64,000 nt of DNA from an uncultured Roseburia sp. (lineage in GTDB: Bacteria > Bacillota > Clostridia > Lachnospirales > Lachnospiraceae). The translations under genes were made by a program, and so were the position numbers. Below are positions 33,819-46,193 of the stretch, piece after piece. Location of the stretch: assembly GCA_944380515.1 (NCBI GenBank), contig CALWHT010000016.1:1-64000 (forward strand), in the 5' to 3' direction. The first letter of the stretch is position 1. Every line of letters begins with the position of its first letter. The notes below the pieces were generated by a model. The model saw only the letters and a list, made by a program, of their open reading frames with translations. It ran no database searches and had not been told where the DNA came from.

Positions 33819-36215
33819 ATGAGCGGTGATAGTAAAAATGCATTGCAAAATCATGCTGTGTTGGGAGAGAATATCAGACAAAAAAGACAGGAAAAACATA
33901 TTTCACAGGAATATCTGGCGGAAATGCTTGATATCAGCCGGCAGTCGATCTCAAAGTGGGAAAATGGAGTATCGGAACCTACGAGGAAGAATCTCGTACA
34001 GCTTGCGGATATTTTTGAGTGCGAGTTGTCGGAGCTGCTGAGTCAGGAAGACAACGGAGAGACGAAAAATAAAGCGGTTGTGATCGGTGTGGCGGCAGAG
34101 CAGGCGGATATGGGAAGATTAAAAGAATTTTTCCGGGAAATGCCGGCGGACGTTTACGACTGCTATCATGCAAGCATCCTGATTGCCTGGGAAGGGATGC
34201 CGGAGGAGATGGAACGGCTCGCGGTCCTGATAGAGCAGTATACGGGACATGAGGTTTATATTGCGGATTCCGTATCAGGTGAGATAGCGCCTGACCGTAT
34301 TTATCTGACAGATTGCAGACACGGTGGTTTCGATGATTTCTTTTTGCAGCTGGCTTCCCGGTATGGGCAGAATGCCATAGGGGTTTTACTTTCCGTGGCC
34401 AAGAGAAAGCTGGCGGGAATCGAGCGCCTGCGGAGGGAGGGCGGTTCTGCCATCTGCTGTGAGCCGGAGGAAAATCAAAACGGCGCATGGAATGCCGCAT
34501 TGCGGGGAGAGTTCGAGTATGTCGTCGAGCCGCTGGCAATGGGGTATTGGATAGCCGGTTATTTAAGAAAAAGATATCTGGAATCCAGGGAGGCAGCCTC
34601 GGATATTCTGGACGAAAAATATTACAGGCGCATCGTGCGGGCGCTGAAAAGAAAGAGTGAACTGCCGATTGCGGATTTCCGGGAAGCATATGTCATTATG
34701 GGTCTGTTAGAATGTATGAAGCGCAGAACCTCGTTTCCGGCCACGACCTTTTATGTAGATTACCTGGAGGAATCCGGGGAGGAACAGGAATATCTTTTTC
34801 AGAGCATTCTGCGGTGCACAAGAAAAAACGTGCCGGCACTTGCGGACCTTTTTGAACTGAAGCGTATTCTTCCGAAAGCCCACCTGAAGGGCCGTGAAAT
34901 CCGCATCTGGGTGGCGGACTGCGGAAACGGGCTGGAGGTTTATGCGGTAGCAATGATGCTCGCGGATTATTTGCAAAATGACATCAAATATAGTACGATA
35001 AAAATATTCGCCACGGATATGGAGGAAGGTATAATTACTGCGGCGATCAAAGCGCGCTATACAGAATGGGAGCTAAGGGAAATACCGGAGCAGTGGAAAA
35101 CAAAATATTTTCAGAGAGACGCGGACGGATGGTTGATTAGCCAGAATATCCGAAATATGGTGATTTTTTCGGTGCATGATATTGTGGCAAATCCGCCGTT
35201 TGCCAGGCTGGATATGATTGTATGCAGAAACGCCATGAATCTTTTTCGGATTCGCAGCCGTAGAACCATGATGAAGCGGTTTTCCTATGCCTTAAATCAG
35301 GGGGGCTACCTGATACTGGGGAGAGGTCAGGAAATCAATGAGACGCTTCGCTGGTTTGCCCGGGTCGAGGGCTGTCAGACATTGTATAAAAAGGAAAAGG
35401 GCGTTCATTTTTTAAAACCGGTGCCTGCAGAAAACGTGGAGAAGGAACATCCTGCGACAAGCAGGGTCGTGGAAGAAATTCTGGCGGCAAGTATCCCCTC
35501 CTGTATTATTGCGGATGAGCAATATGAGATTATTTACGTGGGGCAGCAGGCAGGACAATTTCTTGAATTTAAGTCAGGTGAGTTTTCGCGCAATCTGTTT
35601 GATAACATAGACAGGGAAATTGGTATTTATGTTAATATGCTTGTGAGAAAGCTGAAAAAAGAGGAAGTTCCGCAGAACAGGGAGTCTGTCGTTATCAAGA
35701 AAAGTAAGGGGAAGCTTGTGCTTCATGTGTTAAGAAAATTTATTTTGGAATCCTGGTATTATCTTATCTGGTTTGAGGAAAATGAGGATGCCAACGAGGA
35801 GAAACGTATCAAAGAGGACTATGAGAGGGCAGAGCTCGAACGGGAGCTTCGGATTTCACAGGAAAGCCTGATGCAGGCGCTGGAAGAGCTGGAAAACCTG
35901 AAAAACAAATATGAGGTGAGCAATGAGAAGCTGCAGAGCGCCAATGAGGAGCTTGTTGTCATCAATGATGAGCTTCAGGTTGCCAACGGAGAGCTTACAG
36001 CGACGAACCGAAAGCTCGCGCGGGTGAACGGAGAGCTTACGACGGCCAACCGGAAGTTGGCGGAAAAAAACGGGGAATTTCAGAAAAAAGTTAATAAAAT
36101 TCTCGATTTGTCAGACGGGGGGGGGGTGGAGAAAACTCCGCTCACTGTTTGGAATGGAGTTTCTCTATCTCAACCGGAAGTTCTGCATCAAAAGAATGAC
36201 ACAGGGGATTCCTGA
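33819..36215 (+). CDS. HTH plus decayed CheB-CheR paralogue, frame broken at a ten-G tract
   Basis: 798 residues from ATG 33819; a TTG at 33801 is also in frame. Residues ~12-72 are an XRE helix-turn-helix (HISQEYLAEMLDISRQSISK). The next ~190 follow CheB but all three catalytic positions are gone: GASAGG is VAAEQAD, QHLSP is LIAWEG, and GSDGT is KRKLAG. A CheR-like part follows in which the SAM loop ACSTGEEAY reads ADCGNGLEVY. A PAS-like stretch and a long coiled coil of NEELQ/NGELT repeats close it. It is probably a regulator built from dead enzymes. After the coiled coil, ten G at 36117-36126 shift the frame. The paralogue at 36451 continues into a PAS domain, and the matching PAS sequence here is in the next frame. 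Confidence 0.75.
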   Translation: MSGDSKNALQNHAVLGENIRQKRQEKHISQEYLAEMLDISRQSISKWENGVSEPTRKNLVQLADIFECELSELLSQEDNGETKNKAVVIGVAAEQADMGRLKEFFREMPADVYDCYHASILIAWEGMPEEMERLAVLIEQYTGHEVYIADSVSGEIAPDRIYLTDCRHGGFDDFFLQLASRYGQNAIGVLLSVAKRKLAGIERLRREGGSAICCEPEENQNGAWNAALRGEFEYVVEPLAMGYWIAGYLRKRYLESREAASDILDEKYYRRIVRALKRKSELPIADFREAYVIMGLLECMKRRTSFPATTFYVDYLEESGEEQEYLFQSILRCTRKNVPALADLFELKRILPKAHLKGREIRIWVADCGNGLEVYAVAMMLADYLQNDIKYSTIKIFATDMEEGIITAAIKARYTEWELREIPEQWKTKYFQRDADGWLISQNIRNMVIFSVHDIVANPPFARLDMIVCRNAMNLFRIRSRRTMMKRFSYALNQGGYLILGRGQEINETLRWFARVEGCQTLYKKEKGVHFLKPVPAENVEKEHPATSRVVEEILAASIPSCIIADEQYEIIYVGQQAGQFLEFKSGEFSRNLFDNIDREIGIYVNMLVRKLKKEEVPQNRESVVIKKSKGKLVLHVLRKFILESWYYLIWFEENEDANEEKRIKEDYERAELERELRISQESLMQALEELENLKNKYEVSNEKLQSANEELVVINDELQVANGELTATNRKLARVNGELTTANRKLAEKNGEFQKKVNKILDLSDGGGVEKTPLTVWNGVSLSQPEVLHQKNDTGDS
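36117..36126 (+). repeat. Ten-G homopolymer, possible phase-variation switch
   Basis: A run of ten G inside the coding sequence at the point where the decayed CheB-CheR frame leaves its PAS-like tail. Nine G (or twelve) would join the two frames with no stop between. Long G runs slip during replication and are classical on/off switches, but they are also prone to sequencing error. Confidence 0.7.
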
Positions 36216-36438
36216 TGTGACCAGGCTCAGTCAGGGTGATCTGAATCAGGATATTTCGGACATGGAATTCATGGAAGGCTATAAGGAATGGACCGCTGAT
36301 GCGGCAAAGGCCCAAAAAGGAGAGCGTGTCTGCCGCGAGCTTATAAGCGGGGAGAAGCATTTGATAGTGGAAATACTGCCCTGTGCTTTTTCAACTGAAA
36401 TGAAAGGGTACGTAGTGGTGATTCAAACGATAAGTTAG
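36127..36438 (+). pseudogene. Out-of-frame PAS-like C-terminus of the preceding gene
   Basis: In the +1 frame after the G run the sequence reads WRKLRSLFGMEFLYLNRKFC, then IKRMTQGIPDVTRLSQGDLN, and ends GYVVVIQTIS. It aligns by eye with the PAS domain of the downstream paralogue ([20 protein letters not shown] ... [10 protein letters not shown]). It has no ribosome site of its own, so it is expressed only if the frame is restored. The stop lies 12 bases before the next gene. Confidence 0.65.
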
Positions 36439-36450
36439 GAGTGACGAAAG

Positions 36451-39276
36451 ATGGGAAACGAAAACTTTTATGTAGTAGGCATCGGAGCGTCGGCAGGGGG
36501 ACTGGAGGCGCTCCAGGAATATTTTAAGGAGGTGCCGAATGACATCGGTGCGGCGTATGTGGTAATCCAGCATTTGTCGCCGGACTATAAGAGCATTATG
36601 GATGAGCTTTTGGCGAAGTGCACCGATATGCCGGTTATGATCGTGGAGGACGGAATCGAGGTGGAGCCGAATCATGTATATCTGATCCCGCCGAAAAAAG
36701 AGATGACCATGCAGGGCAGGCGTCTGATTTTAAGTGACCAGGGGCGGACCAATCACGTGAATCTGGCAATAGATATTTTCTTTAAATCCTTATCCGAGGA
36801 ATGCGGCCAATATGCCATTGCGGTCGTGCTTTCCGGCGCCGGCAGCGACGGCACGCTCGGAATCCGCTATGTGAAAGAAAACGGCGGAATGGTCATGGTT
36901 CAGGAGCCGGATACCGCGACCTTTAACAGCATGCCCATGAACGCCATACAGACGGGGCTTGCGGATTACATATTGGCGCCGTCACTGATGGGGGCGGCGA
37001 TGAGTTCTTATATCAAGCACCCCTTTGCAAAGGAGGAACCGACGGAAGAGCTGGAGGAAGAAGAGGCATATCAAAAAATATTAGACATCTTAAAGGAGCG
37101 CAGCGGCATTGATTTTTCAGATTATAAGGAGCAGACCATCCGCAGGCGGTTGGAGCGCAGGGTAAGCATCAAACAGTTCCACTCCTTTTCGCAGTATTAC
37201 GGTTTTTTTGCCAATTCCACACAGGAGAAGGAAAGCCTGCTGAAGGAGTTTTTGATCGGAGTCACCGGCTTTTTCCGTGACAAAGACGCGTTTGAATACC
37301 TTCAGAGCCATGTGTTTCCCGAGCTGGAGCCGCAGAAGGCCGGATACCGCATCTGGTCGGTTGCCTGTTCGACCGGGGAGGAAGCCTATACGCTGGCGAT
37401 GTTAATGGCGGATTATCTGGAAAAAAATCATATTGATAAAGATTTTAAAATCTTTGCGACTGATATCGACCAGGGGGCGCTCAATGTAGCAAGTGCGGGC
37501 ATCTACGCGGAGAGCGTTGCGTCGGCGATTCCTCAGGAATATCTGCAAAAATATTTTGTGAAGGTGGAGGGCGGATATAAGATTATTTCCCATATTCGCA
37601 AAAAGATTATTTTTTCCGTGCATGACGTGCTGATGGACCCGCCGTTTTCCAAGCTGGATCTTCTGGTCTGCCGCAATCTGTTTATCTACCTAAAGCAGGT
37701 GGTGCAGCAGAATCTGCTTTGCCGGTTTTATTACTCGCTCAATCCCAGCGGCTATCTTTTTATGGGCAACAGCGAATCCATAGGAGATATGAACAACGCG
37801 TTTCGGAGTAAGAGCCGTAAGTTTAAAATCTACCAGAAAAAAGAGGTGTCCGAGGGACTTCCGGTTATGGGAATGCCGTTTGGCGTCTACGGGAATTACG
37901 CAATTCAGAATTACCGCGGGCGTGAGCGCGGGGAGAGGGGAATTTCCGTAGAGAAAATCATTGAGAAAGCGTTTTCCGTGATTACGCCGCCTGCCGTCAT
38001 TGTCAACGAAAATGACAATATCATATATACCGGGAAAAATGTCAACCATATTCTGCAATTTCGTCAGGGGCTGTTTTCACAGAATATTTTCTCGAATCTG
38101 CCGCACGGACTCGGTATCTTTGTCAACGGAATTTTAAGAAGGTTAAAGAGCGGTGAGACCGAGGCTTCGGCCGTGTGCGCAGCGGGGCTGCCGCAGTTTA
38201 CGGAGCAGAATGTGATTCTTTCCGGCTACCGGCTGGAGGTGATGAAGTCTATCTTTTATCTTCTGACCTTTGAAGTGCGTGACATTTCGGATAAGGATGA
38301 GCTTCCCGATGAAAATGAACGGATTATTTCGGGAGAGCGGATCGCGGATCTGGAGGAAGAGCTTCGCATCACCAGGGAAAATCTGCAGACTACCATCGAG
38401 GAGCTGGAGACAGCGAACGAGGAATTGCAGAGTACGAACGAGGAGCTTGTAGCGGCAAATGAGGAGCTGCAGAGCACGAACGAGGAGCTGCAGTCCGTGA
38501 ATGAGGAATTGTACACGGTAAATTCCGAGTACCAGTCCAAGCTGGACGAAATGACGCATGCCAACGCCGATATGGATAATCTGCTGGAAAATGTAGAGGT
38601 CGGAGCGATTTATCTGGATGACGCGTTCCGCATCCGAAAGATAACGCCGATGGTTCCCAAGATCACCAATATCATGGAGGTGGATGTGGGACGGCCGATC
38701 TCCCATCTGTCGCTGATGGCGACCTATCCGAACTGGCAGGAGGACATCAAAACGGTGTTTGAGACACAGCAGCCGCTGGACCGCGAGATTTCCGAGCCGG
38801 GCGGAAGATACTGGCTGGTGCGGATTCGTCCCTACCGGACAGATTACAATTCCGTCGAGGGAATTATTATGACCTTTATGGAGGCGACGGATCTTCGAAT
38901 GATGCGCAACTCCACATTTGTCAATGCCGGAGCGATGTACTGGCAGAGGGAGAGCAGCCAGATCACGCATTGGCGTTTTGATCCGAATAATCAGCTCTGC
39001 ACCGTCTCCAAAACGGATGAGGACATGGCGGAGCGGCAGTTTACGGTAACGCCGGAGGACTTTTATCAGTCGATTCATCCGGATGATCGCAAGCATATCG
39101 AAAGCGCCATTTCAGAGCTGAAGGAGACGGACCGAAAGCAGTGCGAGCTGACCTGCCGCATTGATGATAAAGAAATTTACGGGGAGCCGTGCTGGATATA
39201 CATGCAGATTTATAAGATTGAAAAAGAGGAAAACGGAGGAATCGAGGTATTGCAGGGGACGGTCAACCGTCTGTAG
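36451..39276 (+). CDS. CheB-CheR fusion with PAS domains
   Basis: 941 residues, ATG 36451 behind GGAG. Residues 1-190 are a CheB methylesterase with the triad intact: Ser in [12 protein letters not shown], His in [10 protein letters not shown], Asp in [12 protein letters not shown]. Residues ~205-475 are a CheR methyltransferase with GVTGFFRD and the SAM loop [16 protein letters not shown]-like segments follow around 500-620 and 725-830, separated by a coiled coil of [20 protein letters not shown] type, and a last PAS-like part ends the protein. No response-regulator receiver is present, so input probably comes through the PAS domains. It could add and remove methyl groups on the receptor at 32384. 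Sits 12 bases after its decayed paralogue's tail. Confidence 0.9.
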   Translation: MGNENFYVVGIGASAGGLEALQEYFKEVPNDIGAAYVVIQHLSPDYKSIMDELLAKCTDMPVMIVEDGIEVEPNHVYLIPPKKEMTMQGRRLILSDQGRTNHVNLAIDIFFKSLSEECGQYAIAVVLSGAGSDGTLGIRYVKENGGMVMVQEPDTATFNSMPMNAIQTGLADYILAPSLMGAAMSSYIKHPFAKEEPTEELEEEEAYQKILDILKERSGIDFSDYKEQTIRRRLERRVSIKQFHSFSQYYGFFANSTQEKESLLKEFLIGVTGFFRDKDAFEYLQSHVFPELEPQKAGYRIWSVACSTGEEAYTLAMLMADYLEKNHIDKDFKIFATDIDQGALNVASAGIYAESVASAIPQEYLQKYFVKVEGGYKIISHIRKKIIFSVHDVLMDPPFSKLDLLVCRNLFIYLKQVVQQNLLCRFYYSLNPSGYLFMGNSESIGDMNNAFRSKSRKFKIYQKKEVSEGLPVMGMPFGVYGNYAIQNYRGRERGERGISVEKIIEKAFSVITPPAVIVNENDNIIYTGKNVNHILQFRQGLFSQNIFSNLPHGLGIFVNGILRRLKSGETEASAVCAAGLPQFTEQNVILSGYRLEVMKSIFYLLTFEVRDISDKDELPDENERIISGERIADLEEELRITRENLQTTIEELETANEELQSTNEELVAANEELQSTNEELQSVNEELYTVNSEYQSKLDEMTHANADMDNLLENVEVGAIYLDDAFRIRKITPMVPKITNIMEVDVGRPISHLSLMATYPNWQEDIKTVFETQQPLDREISEPGGRYWLVRIRPYRTDYNSVEGIIMTFMEATDLRMMRNSTFVNAGAMYWQRESSQITHWRFDPNNQLCTVSKTDEDMAERQFTVTPEDFYQSIHPDDRKHIESAISELKETDRKQCELTCRIDDKEIYGEPCWIYMQIYKIEKEENGGIEVLQGTVNRL

Positions 39277-39293
39277 CCTATACCGCGGATGAG

Positions 39294-39338
39294 AAAAACC
39301 TCAGAGCCGGGTCATTATTTCCGGTTCTGAGGTTTTTT
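39294..39338. terminator. Two-way terminator between cheB-cheR gene and pyrG
   Basis: AAAAACCTCAGAGCCGG and CCGGTTCTGAGGTTTTTT form a long stem with A and T tails on both sides, serving the two convergent genes. Confidence 0.9.
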
Positions 39339-39351
39339 GCGCTGTAAAAAT

Positions 39352-40956
39352 TTATTTTATATTTTTTAAAGAAGCTTCGACAAAGCCCTTAAACAGCGGA
39401 TGGGGGCGGTTCGGACGTGATTTTAATTCCGGGTGCGCCTGGGTTGCGATAAACCACGGGTGATCCGGTATCTCAATCATTTCAATAATTCTGCCGTCCG
39501 GTGAGGTTCCGCAAAGCTTCATGCCATGCTCGCTTAAGGACGCACGGAAATCGTTGTTGACCTCGTAGCGGTGGCGGTGTCTCTCGTGAATCTCCTCCGA
39601 GCCGTAAAGCTCGTATGCCTTGGAGGATTTATCCAGCATACAGGGATAAGAGCCGAGCCTTAAGGTGCCGCCGATATCCTCAACGCCGTTCTGGTCCGGC
39701 ATCAGCGCGATGACGGGATGCGTTGTGTTCGGGTCAAGCTCGATGCTGTGTGCGTCATGGTAGCCGCAGACATGTCTTGCAAATTCGATGATCGCGACCT
39801 GCATTCCGAGGCACAGGCCGAGATAAGGCACATTGTGCTCACGCGCGTATTTCGCCGCGGTAATCATGCCCTCCACGCCGCGGGAGCCAAAGCCGCCCGG
39901 AACGATGATGCCGGCCATATCGCCAAGCATCTCCCCGGCGTTATCCTCGTTTAAATCCTCGGAATCAATCCAGTGCAGATCGATGGTGGCGCGTTCCGCG
40001 ATGCCGCCGTGCTTTAACGCTTCCACGACGGAGATATATGCGTCGTGAAGCGCGATATATTTTCCGACAAGCGCGATTTTTACCTCCTTGTTCGGATGGC
40101 GCAGCGCGTCTACCATTGCTTCCCAGTCTTTTAAATCGGGTTCTGGGCAATCTAAATGTAAACACTCACAGGCAACCCTGGCAAGATTTTCCTTTTCCAT
40201 GGCGAGGGGAGCCTCGTATAAATATTCCACATCAAGATTCTGGAGCACGTGATCATTCGGCACATTACAGAACAGGGCAATTTTGTCCTTTAAGCTCTGG
40301 TCAAGTGCGTGTTCGGAACGGCAGACAATGATATCCGGCTGGATTCCCATGCCCTGAAGCTCCTTTACGCTTGCCTGCGTCGGCTTTGTCTTAAGCTCGC
40401 CGGAAGCTTTCAGGTACGGAATTAACGTCACGTGGATCAGGATGGCGTTTTCATGCCCGACCTCATGCTGGAACTGCCGGATAGCCTCTAAGAAAGGCTG
40501 GCTCTCGATGTCGCCGACGGTTCCTCCGACCTCAATGATGGCGATATGGGTCTCGTCCGAGGTGAAGTTACGGTAAAAACGGCTTTTAATCTCGTTTGTG
40601 ATATGCGGGATCACCTGAACGGTTCCTCCGCCGAAATCGCCGCGGCGCTCCTTCTGGAGCACGGACCAGTATACCTTACCGGTCGTCACGTTGGAATTTT
40701 TGGTCAGGCTTTCGTCGATAAAACGCTCGTAATGTCCCAAATCCAAATCGGTTTCCGCACCGTCATCGGTGACAAACACCTCGCCATGCTGGATGGGGTT
40801 CATGGTTCCGGGGTCGATGTTGATGTAGGGGTCGAATTTCTGCATAGTAACCTTGTAGCCGCGGGCTTTCAGCAATCTTCCAAGGGAAGCCGCGGTGATA
40901 CCTTTCCCGAGACCGGAAACGACGCCGCCGGTGACAAAAACGTATTTTACAGGCAT
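39352..40956 (-). CDS. pyrG: CTP synthase
   Basis: 534 residues from ATG 40956 behind AGAGGAGGAAAA. The N-terminal synthetase domain begins [20 protein letters not shown] and contains [20 protein letters not shown]. The C-terminal class I glutaminase has [10 protein letters not shown], the nucleophile Cys in LGLCLGMQ, and the His/Glu pair in [12 protein letters not shown]. It converts UTP to CTP using glutamine and ATP. It is transcribed alone, away from ftsH. Length is typical. Confidence 0.97.
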   Translation of the reverse strand: MPVKYVFVTGGVVSGLGKGITAASLGRLLKARGYKVTMQKFDPYINIDPGTMNPIQHGEVFVTDDGAETDLDLGHYERFIDESLTKNSNVTTGKVYWSVLQKERRGDFGGGTVQVIPHITNEIKSRFYRNFTSDETHIAIIEVGGTVGDIESQPFLEAIRQFQHEVGHENAILIHVTLIPYLKASGELKTKPTQASVKELQGMGIQPDIIVCRSEHALDQSLKDKIALFCNVPNDHVLQNLDVEYLYEAPLAMEKENLARVACECLHLDCPEPDLKDWEAMVDALRHPNKEVKIALVGKYIALHDAYISVVEALKHGGIAERATIDLHWIDSEDLNEDNAGEMLGDMAGIIVPGGFGSRGVEGMITAAKYAREHNVPYLGLCLGMQVAIIEFARHVCGYHDAHSIELDPNTTHPVIALMPDQNGVEDIGGTLRLGSYPCMLDKSSKAYELYGSEEIHERHRHRYEVNNDFRASLSEHGMKLCGTSPDGRIIEMIEIPDHPWFIATQAHPELKSRPNRPHPLFKGFVEASLKNIK

Positions 40957-41125
40957 AGGTTTTCCTCCTCTATATAAGAATGAAATCATTAATAAAAAAT
41001 TTCATGTGTTTCATAACCCATATAGTATACAACTAAGTTGTGTTAAAATCCAGCAAAACTTAAAAAAGTCAGGCGGGAATTTATAAAATATTTAGAAAGC
41101 AAAGGAAAAGTTCACCAACTTCGTA

Positions 41126-41154
41126 TTGCTTTTGGAGCGGCTTTTCAATATAAT
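41126..41154 (+). promoter_or_regulatory. Promoter of the ftsH operon
   Basis: TTGCTT (41126-41131), 17 bases, TATAAT (41149-41154), about 50 bases before the ftsH start. No other strong promoter is seen before the gap at 51690, so it probably serves most of ftsH to the crh-like gene. Confidence 0.75.
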
Positions 41155-41207
41155 AAAGGGGACATTTTACAGCCCAAAGCTGCAAGCTGTTGGAAAGGAT
41201 AAAATTT

Positions 41208-43276
<2,069 letters not shown>

Positions 43277-43277
<1 letters not shown>

Positions 43278-45154
43278 TGTTTGATATTGCAGAAGAATTA
43301 AAAAAACTCCCGGATCAGCCGGGAGTTTACATTATGCATGATGACCGCGACGCGATTATCTATGTCGGAAAGGCGGTCAGCCTGCGAAAAAGAGTGCACC
43401 AGTATTTTCAGCCGAGCCATGACGAGGGAATCAAAAAGGCGCAGATGGTAAAGCAGATCGCGCGCTTTGAGTATATTGTCACGGACTCGGAGCTGGAAGC
43501 GCTGGTTCTGGAATGTAATTTGATCAAGGAGCACCGTCCGAAGTACAATACCATGCTGCGGGATGATAAGACCTATCCCTATATCCGTGTGACGCTTGGG
43601 GAGGATTTCCCGAGGGTCCTTTTTTCTCGTCAGCAGAAAAAGGACAAATCCCGGTATTTCGGTCCCTATACCAGCGCGGGGGCGGTCAAGGACACCATTG
43701 AGCTGATCAATAAGCTCTACCAGCTCCGCACGTGCAGCAGGGTTTTGCCCAGGGACATCGGAAAGGAGCGGCCGTGTTTGAATTATCATATCCACCAGTG
43801 CGCGGCGCCCTGCCAGGGCTATATCGACAGGGAGGAGTACCGCAAGCGCGTTGACTCGGCCGTCGAATTTCTAAACGGGAATTATGCTCCGATTTTAAAA
43901 TCACTGGAAGAGAAAATGAACGAAGCGTCGGAAAAATTGGAATTTGAAAAGGCGATCGAGTACCGCGAGCTTTTGGGCAGCGTCAGACAGATTGCGCAGA
44001 AGCAGAAGATTACACATGCGGACGGCGAGGATAAGGATATTGTCGCGCTGGCGTCAGACGACCGCGACGCGGTGGTGCAGGTATTTTTTATCAGGGACGG
44101 AAAACTGATTGGGCGCGACCATTTTTATGTGAGAATCGGAACCGAGGACACGAAGAGCCAGATTTTGACAACGTTTCTCAAACAGTTTTATTCCGGTACG
44201 CCGTTTATCCCGCGGGAAATCATGCTGCCGGGGGAGATAGAGGAACAGGAGGTTTTAGCGGACTGGCTTTCCGAGAAGCGGGGCGGCAGGGTATACATTA
44301 GGATCCCGCAGAAGGGCATGAAGGAGAAGCTGGTCGAGCTGGCCGCAAAGAATGCTGAGCTTGTCCTTTCCCAGGACAGAGAAAAAATCAAGCGCGAGGA
44401 GGGCAGGACCATCGGAGCGTTAAAGGAAATTGAAAAGCTGCTCGGCATGGAGGGCTTAGGGCGCATCGAGGCGTTTGATATTTCCAACATTAACGGCTTT
44501 GAGACGGTCGGTTCCATGATTGTCTACGAAAAGGGAAAGCCGAAGCGCAGCGATTACCGGAAATTTAAGCTTAGGACCGTCACAGGCCCCGACGATTACG
44601 CTTCCATGTATGAGGTGCTTACCAGGAGATTCACGCACGGCATGCAGGAAAAGGAAGATTTAAAAGCGCGCGAGCTTTCCGAGGAATACGGAAGCTTTAC
44701 CCGGTTTCCGGATTTGATTATGATGGACGGCGGCAGAGGCCAGGTCAATATCGCGCTTAAGGTGCTCGGAGAGCTTGGGGTCGCAATTCCGGTCTGCGGC
44801 ATGGTAAAGGATGATAATCACCGCACGCGCGGGTTATACTATAATAATGTAGAAATCCCGATTGACAGAACAAGCGAGGGATTTAAGCTGATTACGCGGA
44901 TTCAGGACGAAGCGCACCGGTTTGCGATTGAATATCACCGCAGCCTGCGGAGCAGGGAACAGGTTCATTCGGTGCTTGACGATATACCGGGCATCGGTCC
45001 GGCGAGAAGAAAGGCGCTTATGCGCCGGTTTCAGTCGCTGGAGGCAATCCGGACGGCGACAGAGGAGGAACTGGCGCAGACCGAAGCGATGAACGAGCGG
45101 GCGGCGGAAGCGGTGTACGCCTTCTTTCACGGAACAGGAAACGGGCAGTCGTAA
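43277..45154 (+). CDS. uvrC: Excinuclease ABC subunit C
   Basis: 625 residues. N-terminal GIY-YIG nuclease ([20 protein letters not shown]), a UVR motif for UvrB contact ([16 protein letters not shown] region), the RNase H-like second nuclease ([20 protein letters not shown] with RGLYYNN), and a helix-hairpin-helix end ([18 protein letters not shown]). It makes the two incisions of nucleotide excision repair with UvrA and UvrB. Its start overlaps the ftsH stop, so translation is coupled. Confidence 0.96.
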
Positions 45155-45224
45155 AGTGATTGGTTGAAGAATTTGTGTGGCTATGATATATTGAAAAAAA
45201 ACAATCGAAGAGGAGACGAAAGAC

Positions 45225-46163
45225 ATGGGTGGTGTTGGTGTATCAAAGGTAGCGCAGATTTTAGATTTGTACAATTTTCTTCCGGATATGGAAATGAAAG
45301 GACATCGGATCATGATAAGCGATGTCAACCGGCCGGCGCTTCAGCTCAGCGGTTATTTTAAGCATTTTGAGCAGTCGCGTGTCCAGATTATCGGAACGGT
45401 AGAGTACACGTATCTGCAGCAGCTTGATGCGGAGAAGCGGCGGGAAATCTATCGGGAATTTATGGAATATGATATTCCCTGTGTTATTTTCTGCCGCGAT
45501 TTGCAGCCGGATGAGGATTTTCTGCATATAGCGACGGAGAAGGACATTCCGGTGCTGGGAACAAAGAGGAGTACCTCGGAATTTATGGCGGAGCTGATCT
45601 ATTGCCTGAGCGAGCAGCTTGCCCCGTGTATCACAATTCACGGAGTGCTGGTGGACGTATATGGCGAGGGGCTTTTGATTACGGGTGAGAGCGGCATCGG
45701 CAAGAGCGAAGCCGCGCTTGAGCTGATTAAGCGGGGGCACCGCCTTGTGACCGATGATGTTGTGGAAATCCGTAAAATCAACGAGCACATGCTGATGGGA
45801 ACCTCGCCGGACATCACCCGCTATTTTATCGAGCTGCGGGGAATCGGAATTATTGATGTAAAGACGCTGTTCGGTGTTGAGAGCGTAAAGGAAAAACAGC
45901 AGATCGACCTTGTGATTAAGCTGGAGGACTGGAAGAAAGAGAACGAGTATGACCGCCTCGGACTGGAGGAAGAATATACGGAATTTCTCGGCAATAAGGT
46001 GGTCTGCCATTCTCTGCCCATCCGCCCGGGACGTAACCTGGCGGTCATTTGTGAGGCGGCCGCGGTCAACCACAGACAGAAAAAGATGGGCTATAACGCG
46101 GCACAGGAGCTGTACCGCCGGGTACAGGCAAACCTGACAAAAAGTGAGGAAGACGACGAATAA
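45225..46163 (+). CDS. hprK: HPr kinase/phosphorylase
   Basis: 312 residues behind AGAGGAGACGAAAG. The P-loop GESGIGKSEAALEL and the following LVTDDVVEI are the HprK signature. The C-terminal IRPGRNLAVICEAAAVNHRQ matches the conserved tail. It phosphorylates and dephosphorylates Ser46 of HPr/Crh in response to glycolytic metabolites, controlling carbon catabolite repression. A Crh-like substrate is encoded five genes downstream in the same direction. Confidence 0.95.
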   Translation: MGGVGVSKVAQILDLYNFLPDMEMKGHRIMISDVNRPALQLSGYFKHFEQSRVQIIGTVEYTYLQQLDAEKRREIYREFMEYDIPCVIFCRDLQPDEDFLHIATEKDIPVLGTKRSTSEFMAELIYCLSEQLAPCITIHGVLVDVYGEGLLITGESGIGKSEAALELIKRGHRLVTDDVVEIRKINEHMLMGTSPDITRYFIELRGIGIIDVKTLFGVESVKEKQQIDLVIKLEDWKKENEYDRLGLEEEYTEFLGNKVVCHSLPIRPGRNLAVICEAAAVNHRQKKMGYNAAQELYRRVQANLTKSEEDDE

Positions 46164-46193
46164 CAGAAACGGACAAGACGGAGGAAGGACAAA

